Source: Prevotella pectinovora
GTDB taxonomy: Bacteria; Bacteroidota; Bacteroidia; Bacteroidales; Bacteroidaceae
Reading direction: 5' to 3'
Assembly: GCF_000834015.1 (NCBI RefSeq)
Contig: NZ_JXQI01000076.1
Coordinates: 1-54,679 of the forward strand
Length of the DNA: 54,679 bases
Each line of letters begins with the position of its first letter. Position 1 is the first letter of the stretch. Positions 1-7,735 of this stretch are shown here, in pieces. The position numbers and the translations under genes were made by a program. The notes under the pieces were generated by a model that saw nothing but the letters and a program-made list of their open reading frames with translations, had not been told where the DNA came from and made no database searches.

Positions 1-56
1 TCAACATTGACTATTGCATAGAGAATGTTGACGGACAGCTTGTTGTTATAAAGTAA
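1..56 (+). CDS. C-terminal end of an upstream gene (partial)
   Basis: An open frame enters from the left edge and stops with TAA at 54-56. It reads NIDYCIENVDGQLVVIK. The ending resembles the last beta-strands of Bacteroidota secreted proteins (a hydrophobic strand ending in a lysine), like several other proteins in this window, but 17 residues are too few to name the product. It could be the tail of another T9SS cargo protein. The 100 bases after it hold no gene that I can support. Confidence 0.55.
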   Translation, partial: NIDYCIENVDGQLVVIK

Positions 57-164
57 ACTTCATTTGGACTTTACAATTCTGCATTTTGCCATCCATATTG
101 TTTGGAGGGCAAATGTAATATGCACCTGTCGGAAATCTGGCATAGCAAGAAAAACGACTGTCGC

Positions 165-440
165 TTATCCCGAACTCAGGTTAACAGCTCTTTCTTTGAA
201 TAAATAGAAAAGTCTCTCTTCATTTGTTTTGCAGCGGTTCAAGATGAGTTGATGATTACTCCAACCTGTAAAAAAGAGAACACTTGGAATTTGTGCCAAT
301 TCTGTTGGCACAAATTCTTTAGGCATTATTTGTGCCATTTCAAATGGCACAAATCCTGTTGCGGCTGATGGCAATTCCATTTTTGTGAACTGAGCCAATT
401 TTGTGCTTTGCATTAGCTCTTTAAATGATTCTGAACACAT
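165..440 (-). pseudogene. Remnant of a DUF1016 (YhcG/PDDEXK-type) nuclease N-terminus
   Basis: This 91-codon frame contains FFTGWSNHQLILNRCKTNEE followed by RLFYL. That resembles the start of the DUF1016 N-terminal domain (W-[ST]-H-x-x-L-L...-EERxFY), which precedes a PDDEXK nuclease domain in full-length proteins of about 350 residues. Here the frame stops about 12 residues after the motif, so the rest of the domain and the nuclease are gone. The middle carries an imperfect repeat (FVPFEMAQI, FVPTELAQI) encoded by two DNA palindromes. I read it as a decayed gene, although a short expressed peptide cannot be excluded. It lies in a small decayed patch with the AlbA_2 remnant at 891-1430. Confidence 0.5.
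288..354. repeat. Two adjacent perfect palindromes with a shared TTTGTGCCA core
   Basis: Arms 288-299 and 305-316 are perfect 12-base complements with a 5-base loop. Arms 328-340 and 342-354 are perfect 13-base complements around one central base. Both carry the core TTTGTGCCA/TGGCACAAA, so the module is duplicated in tandem. It lies inside the DUF1016 remnant and encodes its FVPxExAQI-like repeats. Confidence 0.7.
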
Positions 441-552
441 TAGAGTTTTCTTTTAAAAATACCATTCTTACCCGTTGGCGGAATTAATTTAAGTTGGTCG
501 ATATGAGCAAAAGTTGCCCATATCGCTGATTCTTAGTAAAACGAGAATTTCT

Positions 553-901
553 GAAAAACTGTCAGATTGTCTGGTTTTTTGTCGTAATATTCTGGCAATC
601 AGACAGTTGACTGTCAGACAATTGTCAGCCTATTGTCTGGATGGTTTGCTGAAGAAAAGAGAATTGTCAGATGAAAAGAATTATCAGATGAAAGGAATTC
701 AGACGACAGGAATTGTATGCGTTGGCAGAATCCTGAAAACAGGAATATGGGTGTTACAACATTAGCTTATTGGGCAGACGCCTTACAGCAAATCTGCCCA
801 ACAGGGGCAAGCACGTTGCCCATGATGGGCAAGCACGTTGCCCCACTTGGGCAAGCACGTTGCCCATTTTAACACAAACTGACATTAGGATTAAGTATGC
901 A
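553..901 (+). repeat. Dispersed ~350-bp palindrome-rich repeat, copy 1
   Basis: This stretch matches, in inverted orientation, 24325-24685 almost throughout: the CTGTCAGATTgTCTGG start, the runs of (A)TTGTCAG and CAGACAA words, the segment TTGGCAGAATCCTGAAAACA, AGCAAATCTGCCCAA, the three 22-bp palindromic repeats, and the tail near CCTAATG. By eye the copies agree at well over three quarters of positions, with small indels. Frames in the two copies encode unrelated short peptides, so it is non-coding. It is full of TGTCAG/CTGACA half-sites. Confidence 0.8.
805..865. repeat. Three GGGCAAGCACGTTGCCC palindromes at exact 22-bp spacing
   Basis: Identical 17-base units lie at 805-821, 827-843 and 849-865, separated by 5-base spacers. 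Each has 6-base arms (GGGCAA/TTGCCC) around GCACG. The matching array in copy 2 is at 24359-24419. The constant 22-bp period (about two helical turns) is compatible with cooperative protein binding on one face of DNA. The units and spacers are too short for a CRISPR array. Confidence 0.75.
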
Positions 902-1430
902 CTAATCTAATTCCGCCAACGGGCATTCTTATAAAGTTGAACAGGTTGTTTTCCCAAGTCCCATCGTATGTCAATCGGTCGCTATAGCGTTGGTCGCCTA
1001 TCAAATTGGATTTATCAATGTAGTCCATTCGCAGATTGTCGAAACGCTCACGGACTGGCAATCCTTTGCCAAACATTAAGAGTCCAGCCATAGTCAGTCC
1101 TTCTTTTCCAGTCCTTCGGTCTCGTGTATAACCTCCAAAGTTCGTTAGAAACTCCTTATGTTCTGCCGAGTTCCATTGATGCTCTGGATGCAAGTTCTGA
1201 AACATCTGACGGAAGCGTTCCAATGTTGCGATGTCAATGTCGTCCATTGTGTAGTATTCCAACAACAATCCATCATTGCCGGCTTCATTGGCATCACGGA
1301 GCATCATTTTCAGCTCTTGCTCCGTACAAAGATAGTCGCCTTCATGGTTGCGTTTGAAAGTTCCTCTTGACAAATTGTTGTTGATATAGACAGGACGGAC
1401 TGTATAATCGGCACGAAATTGTGTTGGCAA
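891..1430 (-). pseudogene. Truncated AlbA_2/Schlafen-type ATP-binding protein remnant
   Basis: The 179-codon frame begins at TTG; codons are open up to about 1460, with no ATG. The interior has the layout of bacterial AlbA_2 (divergent AAA-4, Schlafen-like) regulators: a conserved FGGYTRDRRTGKEGLTMAGL segment, LLMFGKG, then DYIDKSN and a WENNLFNF segment. Full proteins are about 400-600 residues, with an N-terminal AlbA_2 domain and a C-terminal winged helix. Both ends are missing here. After ENNLFNF the sequence departs from the family and runs into the 16-bp inverted repeat at 908-923. It abuts the tRNA-Leu terminator at its 5' side. Confidence 0.65.
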
Positions 1431-1444
1431 AAACTCGGCAATTT

Positions 1445-1490
1445 TATAAAAGCAAAAATCCTAACTGCTCATATTCAAGCAGTTAGGATT
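1445..1490 (-). terminator. Rho-independent terminator after tRNA-Leu
   Basis: A perfect 13-base stem, AATCCTAACTGCT (1457-1469) paired with AGCAGTTAGGATT (1478-1490), has an 8-base loop. On the minus strand it is followed by TTTTTGCTTTTA. It lies 5 bases past the CCA end of the tRNA. Confidence 0.85.
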
Positions 1491-1495
1491 CTGTA

Positions 1496-1580
1496 TGGTG
1501 CGCCTGATAGGACTCGAACCTACACGTCGCGAGACACCAGATCCTAAGTCTGGCGCGTCTACCAATTTCGCCACAAGCGC
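1496..1580 (-). tRNA. tRNA-Leu (anticodon UAG)
   Basis: The reverse complement folds as an 85-base tRNA. Acceptor strands GCGCTTG and CAGGCGC pair with one G-U. The anticodon arm is CCAGA-CTTAGGA-TCTGG, giving anticodon TAG (Leu, CUN codons). A longer variable region as in class II tRNAs and the T-loop GGTTCGAGTCC are present. The terminal CCA is encoded (TGG at 1496-1498). The T-arm side faces the decayed AlbA_2 gene, so this tRNA could have served as an integration site. Confidence 0.95.
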
Positions 1581-1650
1581 AATTTTGCGGTGCAAAGGTA
1601 CGGAATGTTTTCCACCTGACAAAATTTATTGCGCTATTTATTTTAGAGTC

Positions 1651-1806
1651 AAAGACATTACGACGTCTAATACACTAAACAGACATTACACCGTCTGATA
1701 CACTAACAGAGATACACCGTCTGATGGATAAACAGACATTACACCATCTGATGGATAAACAGACATTACGGCATCTGATACACTAACGGAGATTATGCCG
1801 TTCAGT
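1651..1806. repeat. Imperfect ~27-bp tandem repeat array upstream of tRNA-Leu
   Basis: About six degenerate units follow each other, with the pattern AGACATTACxxCGTCTGATACACTAAAC. Most carry an internal AGAC...GTCT inverted repeat. The last unit ends near 1806. No gene is present between the tRNA and the small protein at 1896-2090. Confidence 0.65.
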
Positions 1807-1895
1807 CATGGCGACTTGCATGGACATCATGCGGATAGGGAGCTGTGAGCTACCCTATCCCGGCATGATGCAGACAAAAAGAAAAAGAAGCGGGA

Positions 1896-2090
1896 CTAAT
1901 AGTCCCAAAGGAGACCGGAGTTCTCCTTGCTCAATTCGTCACTTCCACCATTGCCGCCCGGTGGAGGGGCGATTGGCGTGTTGGGGTCTACTTTGCTTTC
2001 TCCACCTGTCTTTGACAGTTGTTGCATCACGCCCTCGATATTACATTTCACAAGCGTGGTCTGTGGGGTGATATATGTTTTCTTGTTCAT
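1896..2090 (-). CDS. Small hypothetical protein (64 aa)
   Basis: The protein starts MNKKTYITPQTTLVKCNIEG and has a proline/glycine-rich middle (PIAPPPGGNGG), ending in LLWDY. Short proteins opening MKKxYxxPxxxxVxL with a Gly/Pro/Asn-rich tail are widespread and uncharacterised in Prevotella and Bacteroides. There is no signal peptide and no recognisable domain. It is separated by 139 bases from the downstream large glycosidase, whose stop is at 2230, and points the same way. The function is unknown; I think it is a real gene because it has the family-like N-terminus. Confidence 0.6.
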   Translation of the reverse strand: MNKKTYITPQTTLVKCNIEGVMQQLSKTGGESKVDPNTPIAPPPGGNGGSDELSKENSGLLWDY

Positions 2091-2229
2091 TGTTACATTT
2101 ATTATTAGTTTCTACAAGCTGTAAGAACTTGACTGCGATAAGTTGTCAGAACTTGCTGCTACAAGTATTCAGAACTTGTTACTTCAAGTTATCCAGAAAC
2201 TTGTTTGCTACAAGTATTCTGGAGCTTGC

Positions 2230-5200
2230 TTACTTCACTACTTTCTTTCCGTTAACCACATACACGCCGCCGGGCAATGCCTGGAACTGTCGGTATGAGG
2301 TTGCCACAACCTGTCCGTTGAGGTTATACACCTTACCGTCTGCTGCGGTGACGCTGTCTGCCGGCATGTCGCCGTCGATCAAGATACCGTCGATTGCCGA
2401 AGTCTCGTCGGTTGTCACATTGCTACCCATGCCCACGGTGAGTTTCTTTGCCTCAGACACTCCGTTGGTGCCGATATTCTTGAGATAACCACGGAAGCCC
2501 TTCAGCGTGCCCGGGTCGCCGACGAAATTCTTGAACGAACCGTCTTTGTTGCTGATGAAGCAGTCGCCCTCCTTCACCGTCAGGTCGTTGCTGTAGCTCG
2601 CCATCCATACATATCCGTTGCCCTTGCACCATTCTGCCGGCTGAGTGTTCTCTATCGTCACGTAAGGATAGCCTTCCACCTCAGCAGTATTGATAGAGGC
2701 GACATCCTTTGTCGGTTTGATGAGGAACGGTTTGCCCGCCACGATATTGTTGTAGGCATGGCGCACGAAAATAGCCTTCGTTCCTTCCACACGGTCGAAA
2801 TACAGAATCTGCGTTCCGTTAGTATTCTCCCTGTCGTAAGTCTTTCCGAAAATGGCATCCACCTGCTGCTTGTTCAGACTGAACGGCAACACGCATGTTG
2901 TCCACACGCCAGCCTTCATTGCGCGGTTCACCTTCGCGATGGAGAGTTCGCCAGCCTTGGTCAGTTCGATGGTGTTTGTCTCACCGTCATTGAATTCATA
3001 GTTCGTTACCGGCTGTCCCTTAGCCTCATCAAATGAGAATCCATAGAAACCGAGTTTCGAACCATAGTTATATATATAATATGTTTTACCGGCCTTCACA
3101 TCGAAAGTGTAAGTCACCGCTGCATCCACCAGCACCGACCATCCGTGAGAACCCATCACATTGTCGTCGGCACCATTGTTCGGTGTGGCATTTTCGCCCC
3201 ACGTTGCCTTGTTGTCGATATTGCTCTCATACACGTTGTTCTGGAATCCAGCTTCTGTCATCACAAAGGATGTCATGCCGCGGAAATGCTTCATAACTTC
3301 CTCCACTTTAGGAGAAGGATTGCTCTCCTTTCCGCCACCCGTTGTGGCAGGACCGGTTGCCAGTCCAGTGATGTTACAAGGATAGTTTGTTATATCGTAT
3401 GGATTTGCCAGTTTGTCGGTAGCCTTCTTGTCTGCCACGGTGAGTTTGCCTCCTGTAGCACTGATTGTCGCCTCAGAAGCCACCACCTTTCCCGCCTCGT
3501 CCAACACGAACACACGGCGCTGCGGACGATAGGCGTAGACACCACCCGACTTGTCGAACACTCCGTTCTGGAACACGCTGACGCTGACCTTACCGTTGGT
3601 CTTCGGTTCCACCGTGAGATATGCTCCCGAGCATGGCACATAGAACATCGGATCTACCGTGCCGCCCTTTACCTTCTGCAGTTTTCCGTCATACCACTGA
3701 GTCTCGCTTGGCAACGGACAAGCACCGTCTTCCTGACGAGCATTCTGACATGTGAGACCGGGGAGATAATAGTCGAAGCCCTTGATAACCCAGGTTGCCT
3801 TAGAAGAGTCATCAGCCCATTTGTTTTTATCGCCATAGGTGAGTCCCTCTTTCGACACGGGAGCCGTGTCGCGGTCGGTGAAGCTCCATCCGCCGAGAGT
3901 CACGGCGAGGGTCTTGTTCTGATTGAATAATGGTGTCATCGGACTGTATGTCACTCCCGATTTAGGAGCCTTCACGCGATATTTCGCAGGGTCGTCAACA
4001 GAAACGAGGAGATACTTGAACACATCCTCAAAACTGTCTCCGCTCACTCTCAGCTGTATCTTCAACTTGTCGCCAGCGCTCACGCCTTCAATCTTGCCCG
4101 TTGTGGCATCCACCTTACAAACGTCGGGTGCGAAGGATGTCCACTCCATAGTGTATTTGCTCTTGTCGATTGCCGTACCCTGTGCATCAGTAACGCTTAC
4201 GGCTGGAGCATCCACCACTTCGCCAACATAGATTGTCTTGTCGGCAGAAGGATTGAGAGTGACCTTAGGAACCTTATAACCATCGCTCACGTCAACGGTG
4301 AATGTCACAGCATCCGGAGCGTCATACTCATCAGCATAGTTGAACTCATCGTCTTTGCCTTGATTTATGACTTTAGGAGTGGCGCTGACCGTTATAGTGT
4401 ATGTGCCTGCCGTGCTGAAGGTGCATGTCATCGTGTTATTCGAGTTTGTCAGCTTTAACGAAGGAGAGCAAGAGTATTTCACATCAAAATATCCGCTCAC
4501 GTTCTCTCCTCCATAATTGAGAGGCACCTCGATAGTCTTCTTCGTACCCGTTTTCACCTTGATGGTAGCGCCCTTGTATGCAGGCATGAACACGGGCTTC
4601 ATCTTGCCCTTCCTCACGGTGAACGTGAAGTTCTCTGTTGCTTCGGTATATTGTCCGGCAAGCTCAGCCGACGGTGTAGCCGTAACGGTGACGTTGGTGA
4701 CGCCTTCAGTATAATTGGACTTGCTTCCTGCCGCCGTGAACACTCCGTTTTCATTGATGGTCACGTTATCGTTGTCGGTAGAGAAAGACAGTTTATAGTC
4801 TGTGTCGAGAGTAAGCAGTTTGTCGCCAATGCCATACACTTTCACTTCCGGCTGCTTTGTCACTTCGTCGGTGACATTCATCTCCACGTCTTCCACTGCA
4901 ATAACAAGCTGAGAGGTCGTCGGAGTAGTGGTCTTGCGGGTGATGGTGATAGACTTGCCTTTTCCTCTCCAGAAATAAATCACGGTCTTTCCAATCAAAT
5001 CACTATTCTCTGGAATAGTATAACCAGTAGCATTCACCTCCGGTGCATCTGTAGTTTTAGTATCAGCCGAGGTAACATAGAAGGGAGAACCACAATCCGG
5101 CGCTGCGATTACATCTCCTTTGGCAAGTGGCTTGTCGAGAGTGACTTTCATATATGACTTGCTGCTGCCATTAAGCTTCACGCCTTCAGTCTTGGAAATC

Positions 5201-7458
5201 ATAACAGTTGCCGAACTCTTACCATTATATAATTCTGCGCTTCCTCCAGTTTTATCTGCATTGCCGTCCAGAGATTGGGTAGCTCCACTAGCTACGCTGA
5301 CATCACTTGCAGCCGTGGTCACCATCGAAAACAATGTCGTCTCCACTGTTTCGCCACCTCCAGTATTTTTCTCTTTGAAATTAGCCGTCACGTTGGCGTC
5401 GGCATTGAGGGAACTAATGGTATACACATTGCCGTCGGCTGCACCACCGGTTGCTGTCCAGCTGTCAAACACATATCCAGTATTTGCCTTAGCGGTGAAG
5501 ATCAGCTTGGTGCCCTCCTCCACCTGTGTTCCGGAGGTCACCACATTGCCGGCGCCATCCTTGATTTCCACCGTCCCGTTTTCTGCCGTAGCAGTGACGG
5601 TGAATTTCTGCTTGTCAGCAGAAGAGTTGGAATTAACCTTGATATTCGTCGCACTCGTCTGTATGCTCGTGTTGTCCACTGTAGCCTTGCAGTAATAGTT
5701 GCCTGTGGTTTGAGGAATGAACTGAGCCTCTGTGGCTCCCTTTACGGCAGCATCAGTATTGGCGTCATACCACTGGTATGTCGCATTGGCTGCATCCGTG
5801 CCACACACCTCCACTTTGGGAGCCGTAGCGCCCGACTGCGTCAGGTCGTAAGCTGGCTTCAGGTCATAAGAGAAGAGAATCTGAGCACTACCGTCCTGAT
5901 TCTGATAAGCGCGCTCATATTCTGTTGCCGCCATGATGAAACCGCCGAGCACCTTGCCCTCGGTGAGGTTGTCTTCCTTGGTCACAATTTTTGTATCCGT
6001 GCCAAGAATATAGTAAATCTTCGAACCGTCACGATAGTGGCTACCACCCAATCCCGCAGAACGGGAGCTACTCCATATATTTATAGTACCGTCAGCCTTT
6101 GGAGCGACAAAATTGTTCACGATTCCTTCAAATGCCTTTTTGGCGGCTTCCTTGTATGTGTCTCCGAGCAATCCCAAGCGGACAGCCTTGAAAAGGGCTG
6201 CAGAGAAAATTGCTGTAGCGGATGTCTCTATATAATTATTGTAAGAGGTATCCCAACTATAGCTGGAATTATAATTGCTTGCCTTATAATTACCGTTCTC
6301 GTCCATCACCTGATACCAACCGCCAGTTGTCTTGTCTTGCCACTTGACGATGCCAGCGGCAAAGAAATCAAGATGATTCTTCAGGGTTTTATAGTTATCG
6401 GTATTCTCCTGATTGTCGTTCTTCATTGCCTCAAGAGCGTCAACCAAGGCAAAGAAATACCACGAATTAGCACGCCCCCAGAAAGCGGCAGAGTGATAAA
6501 CAGGAGCATCGGCACTGTTGCTGATACCAGCCCATGTATCATTGGTCTTTGTTGAAGCCTTAGCATCGCCCGTTGCGCTGAAAGCGTGATACATAAGTTG
6601 TTTATTGGAATCCCAACACTGGTTCCATACGATATTGAGCTGCTTGGCAACCATATTCCAATCAGCCTCCTTGCTCCCGAAGATATTCTTGCTGTCACCC
6701 AAATAGCCTGTAAGCTGTGCCAGCGTTGCACTACCCATATATGCGCCATCGAGCCACATCTGGTCAACATAGTCTGACGACTTGTGGAACCAGCCACCGA
6801 ACATCTGCTTCTGTGCATCACTTGCATTTCCTTCGTTTAGAGTAGATTTCGAACCGCCGATAGAGTATTTAGTATTATAATTCTTCATATCATTGGCAAG
6901 ATTGGCAAGAGCGGTGTTCGCTTTTGTGACCACGTTGTCACTCTTCAGACTGCTCGAAAGAATAGGGAAATACATCTTGACGGCATTCATAGCGTCAAGT
7001 GTCGGCTTCGAATCATTTGAATATGTCACTTCTGCAGCAAATGCCTGTGCAGAATAGAACCATGGCTTCGACCAGTCGAAACCTGCGTAATAATCCGCCG
7101 CCTCGAGTGTTGCCTTTGCCACAAGACCGGCAACGTAATCAAAGCTTTTGTCAATGTTGCCTTTTTTGTCGTTCTTCCACTGCACCGTCGACTTCTTTGT
7201 GTTATTGGCGTCATAAACATCAAACCCAAATAACTTCGTGTTGCCATAGAAGTCATGCAGACGTGAGTTTATCGCCCACTGCGAATACCTCACCCCCGGA
7301 TTGAACTTCACGCCGTCGCCGTCGCCCGCCGCCTTTGCCACCACTGTGGCGAAAAGCATAGCGAAGAGAGGGACGATACGCAGAATCCATCCAGACAGGG
7401 CATGTCCTTTCTGCGACACGGATATGCCGCAGCCAAAAGATTGCTCTTCTTTCTTCAT
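2230..7458 (-). CDS. Secreted multidomain GH105/GH88-like unsaturated glycuronyl hydrolase (1742 aa)
   Basis: The N-terminus has a signal-type hydrophobic stretch (residues about 24-43, ending AKA). Residues about 50-535 resemble the (alpha/alpha)6-barrel of GH105/GH88 enzymes, which cleave unsaturated uronic acid residues released by pectin or other polysaccharide lyases. The key motif QMWLDGAYMG lies at 233-242, with Asp237 in the place of the YteR catalytic Asp, preceded by GGWFHKS; WGRANSW is at 327-333. After it come an Ig-like region, an InlB-type B-repeat (about 620-695: GTKLIFTAKANTGY, then FDSWTATGG), several more Ig-like modules, and a C-terminal T9SS-like tail (LPGGVYVVNGKKVVK). 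The GH family is usually about 350-400 residues, so most of this protein is accessory. No SusC/SusD or lyase genes lie beside it. The choice between GH105 and GH88 is uncertain. Confidence 0.8.
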   Translation of the reverse strand: MKKEEQSFGCGISVSQKGHALSGWILRIVPLFAMLFATVVAKAAGDGDGVKFNPGVRYSQWAINSRLHDFYGNTKLFGFDVYDANNTKKSTVQWKNDKKGNIDKSFDYVAGLVAKATLEAADYYAGFDWSKPWFYSAQAFAAEVTYSNDSKPTLDAMNAVKMYFPILSSSLKSDNVVTKANTALANLANDMKNYNTKYSIGGSKSTLNEGNASDAQKQMFGGWFHKSSDYVDQMWLDGAYMGSATLAQLTGYLGDSKNIFGSKEADWNMVAKQLNIVWNQCWDSNKQLMYHAFSATGDAKASTKTNDTWAGISNSADAPVYHSAAFWGRANSWYFFALVDALEAMKNDNQENTDNYKTLKNHLDFFAAGIVKWQDKTTGGWYQVMDENGNYKASNYNSSYSWDTSYNNYIETSATAIFSAALFKAVRLGLLGDTYKEAAKKAFEGIVNNFVAPKADGTINIWSSSRSAGLGGSHYRDGSKIYYILGTDTKIVTKEDNLTEGKVLGGFIMAATEYERAYQNQDGSAQILFSYDLKPAYDLTQSGATAPKVEVCGTDAANATYQWYDANTDAAVKGATEAQFIPQTTGNYYCKATVDNTSIQTSATNIKVNSNSSADKQKFTVTATAENGTVEIKDGAGNVVTSGTQVEEGTKLIFTAKANTGYVFDSWTATGGAADGNVYTISSLNADANVTANFKEKNTGGGETVETTLFSMVTTAASDVSVASGATQSLDGNADKTGGSAELYNGKSSATVMISKTEGVKLNGSSKSYMKVTLDKPLAKGDVIAAPDCGSPFYVTSADTKTTDAPEVNATGYTIPENSDLIGKTVIYFWRGKGKSITITRKTTTPTTSQLVIAVEDVEMNVTDEVTKQPEVKVYGIGDKLLTLDTDYKLSFSTDNDNVTINENGVFTAAGSKSNYTEGVTNVTVTATPSAELAGQYTEATENFTFTVRKGKMKPVFMPAYKGATIKVKTGTKKTIEVPLNYGGENVSGYFDVKYSCSPSLKLTNSNNTMTCTFSTAGTYTITVSATPKVINQGKDDEFNYADEYDAPDAVTFTVDVSDGYKVPKVTLNPSADKTIYVGEVVDAPAVSVTDAQGTAIDKSKYTMEWTSFAPDVCKVDATTGKIEGVSAGDKLKIQLRVSGDSFEDVFKYLLVSVDDPAKYRVKAPKSGVTYSPMTPLFNQNKTLAVTLGGWSFTDRDTAPVSKEGLTYGDKNKWADDSSKATWVIKGFDYYLPGLTCQNARQEDGACPLPSETQWYDGKLQKVKGGTVDPMFYVPCSGAYLTVEPKTNGKVSVSVFQNGVFDKSGGVYAYRPQRRVFVLDEAGKVVASEATISATGGKLTVADKKATDKLANPYDITNYPCNITGLATGPATTGGGKESNPSPKVEEVMKHFRGMTSFVMTEAGFQNNVYESNIDNKATWGENATPNNGADDNVMGSHGWSVLVDAAVTYTFDVKAGKTYYIYNYGSKLGFYGFSFDEAKGQPVTNYEFNDGETNTIELTKAGELSIAKVNRAMKAGVWTTCVLPFSLNKQQVDAIFGKTYDRENTNGTQILYFDRVEGTKAIFVRHAYNNIVAGKPFLIKPTKDVASINTAEVEGYPYVTIENTQPAEWCKGNGYVWMASYSNDLTVKEGDCFISNKDGSFKNFVGDPGTLKGFRGYLKNIGTNGVSEAKKLTVGMGSNVTTDETSAIDGILIDGDMPADSVTAADGKVYNLNGQVVATSYRQFQALPGGVYVVNGKKVVK

Positions 7459-7581
7459 AAACAGATAACTGAATTTTGTTTGTAAATTAATTTTTATATA
7501 CTTCTTAGTAGTCTGAATGAGGAGTCTTCTCTTTCCTCATCAGTAAAATATCGAAATTGTCTTCGTACCAAATTGTGCTGG

Positions 7582-7612
7582 CAAAGGTAAAGAAAAAAAA
7601 TGACTAATCGAA
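7582..7612 (-). promoter_or_regulatory. Bacteroidota-type promoter of the GH105-like gene
   Basis: On the minus strand, TACCTTTG (7582-7589) fits the -7 consensus TAnnTTTG. TTCG (7609-7612), 19 bases upstream, is close to the -33 TTTG. The leader to the start at 7458 is about 115 bases. Confidence 0.55.
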
Positions 7613-7672
7613 TAGTGTGATGTTAAAAAACGATGAATATATATGAAAAATGGATTACCGTTGAGGGATTCC

Positions 7673-7701
7673 AAGCCTGACCATTTGCCACAGTCAGGCT
7701 T
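7673..7701 (-). terminator. Hairpin downstream of the asd-ABC ATPase pair
   Basis: AAGCCTGAC (7673-7681) pairs perfectly with GTCAGGCTT (7693-7701). It lies 35 bases past the ATPase stop. There is no clear U-run after it on the minus strand, so the role as terminator is tentative. Confidence 0.35.
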
Positions 7702-7735
7702 TCAGTTTCAGTAAAACAAATAAAAAAAGGGTAAG

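Larger units (their letters stand above)
471..923. repeat. 453-bp segment bounded by a perfect 16-bp inverted repeat
   Basis: CCCGTTGGCGGAATTA at 471-486 is exactly mirrored by TAATTCCGCCAACGGG at 908-923. The segment contains the repeat copy at about 553-901 and no convincing gene. It sits between two truncated genes. The AlbA_2-like frame reads into the right-hand repeat and stops at 891-893, consistent with an insertion or rearrangement that cut that gene. I see no clear target duplication, and no transposase is encoded. Confidence 0.55.

Noticed and set aside
514..765. 83-codon frame on the plus strand
   Set aside because: It lies in the dispersed non-coding repeat; the second copy encodes an unrelated frame, so there is no conserved protein.
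805..865. Regularly spaced repeats as a CRISPR array
   Set aside because: The units are 17 bp with 5-bp spacers that are too short, and no cas genes lie nearby.
5275..6555. 426-codon frame antisense to the GH105-like gene
   Set aside because: It is the shadow of a strong, motif-bearing gene on the other strand; its composition (His, Cys, Ile rich) is not protein-like.
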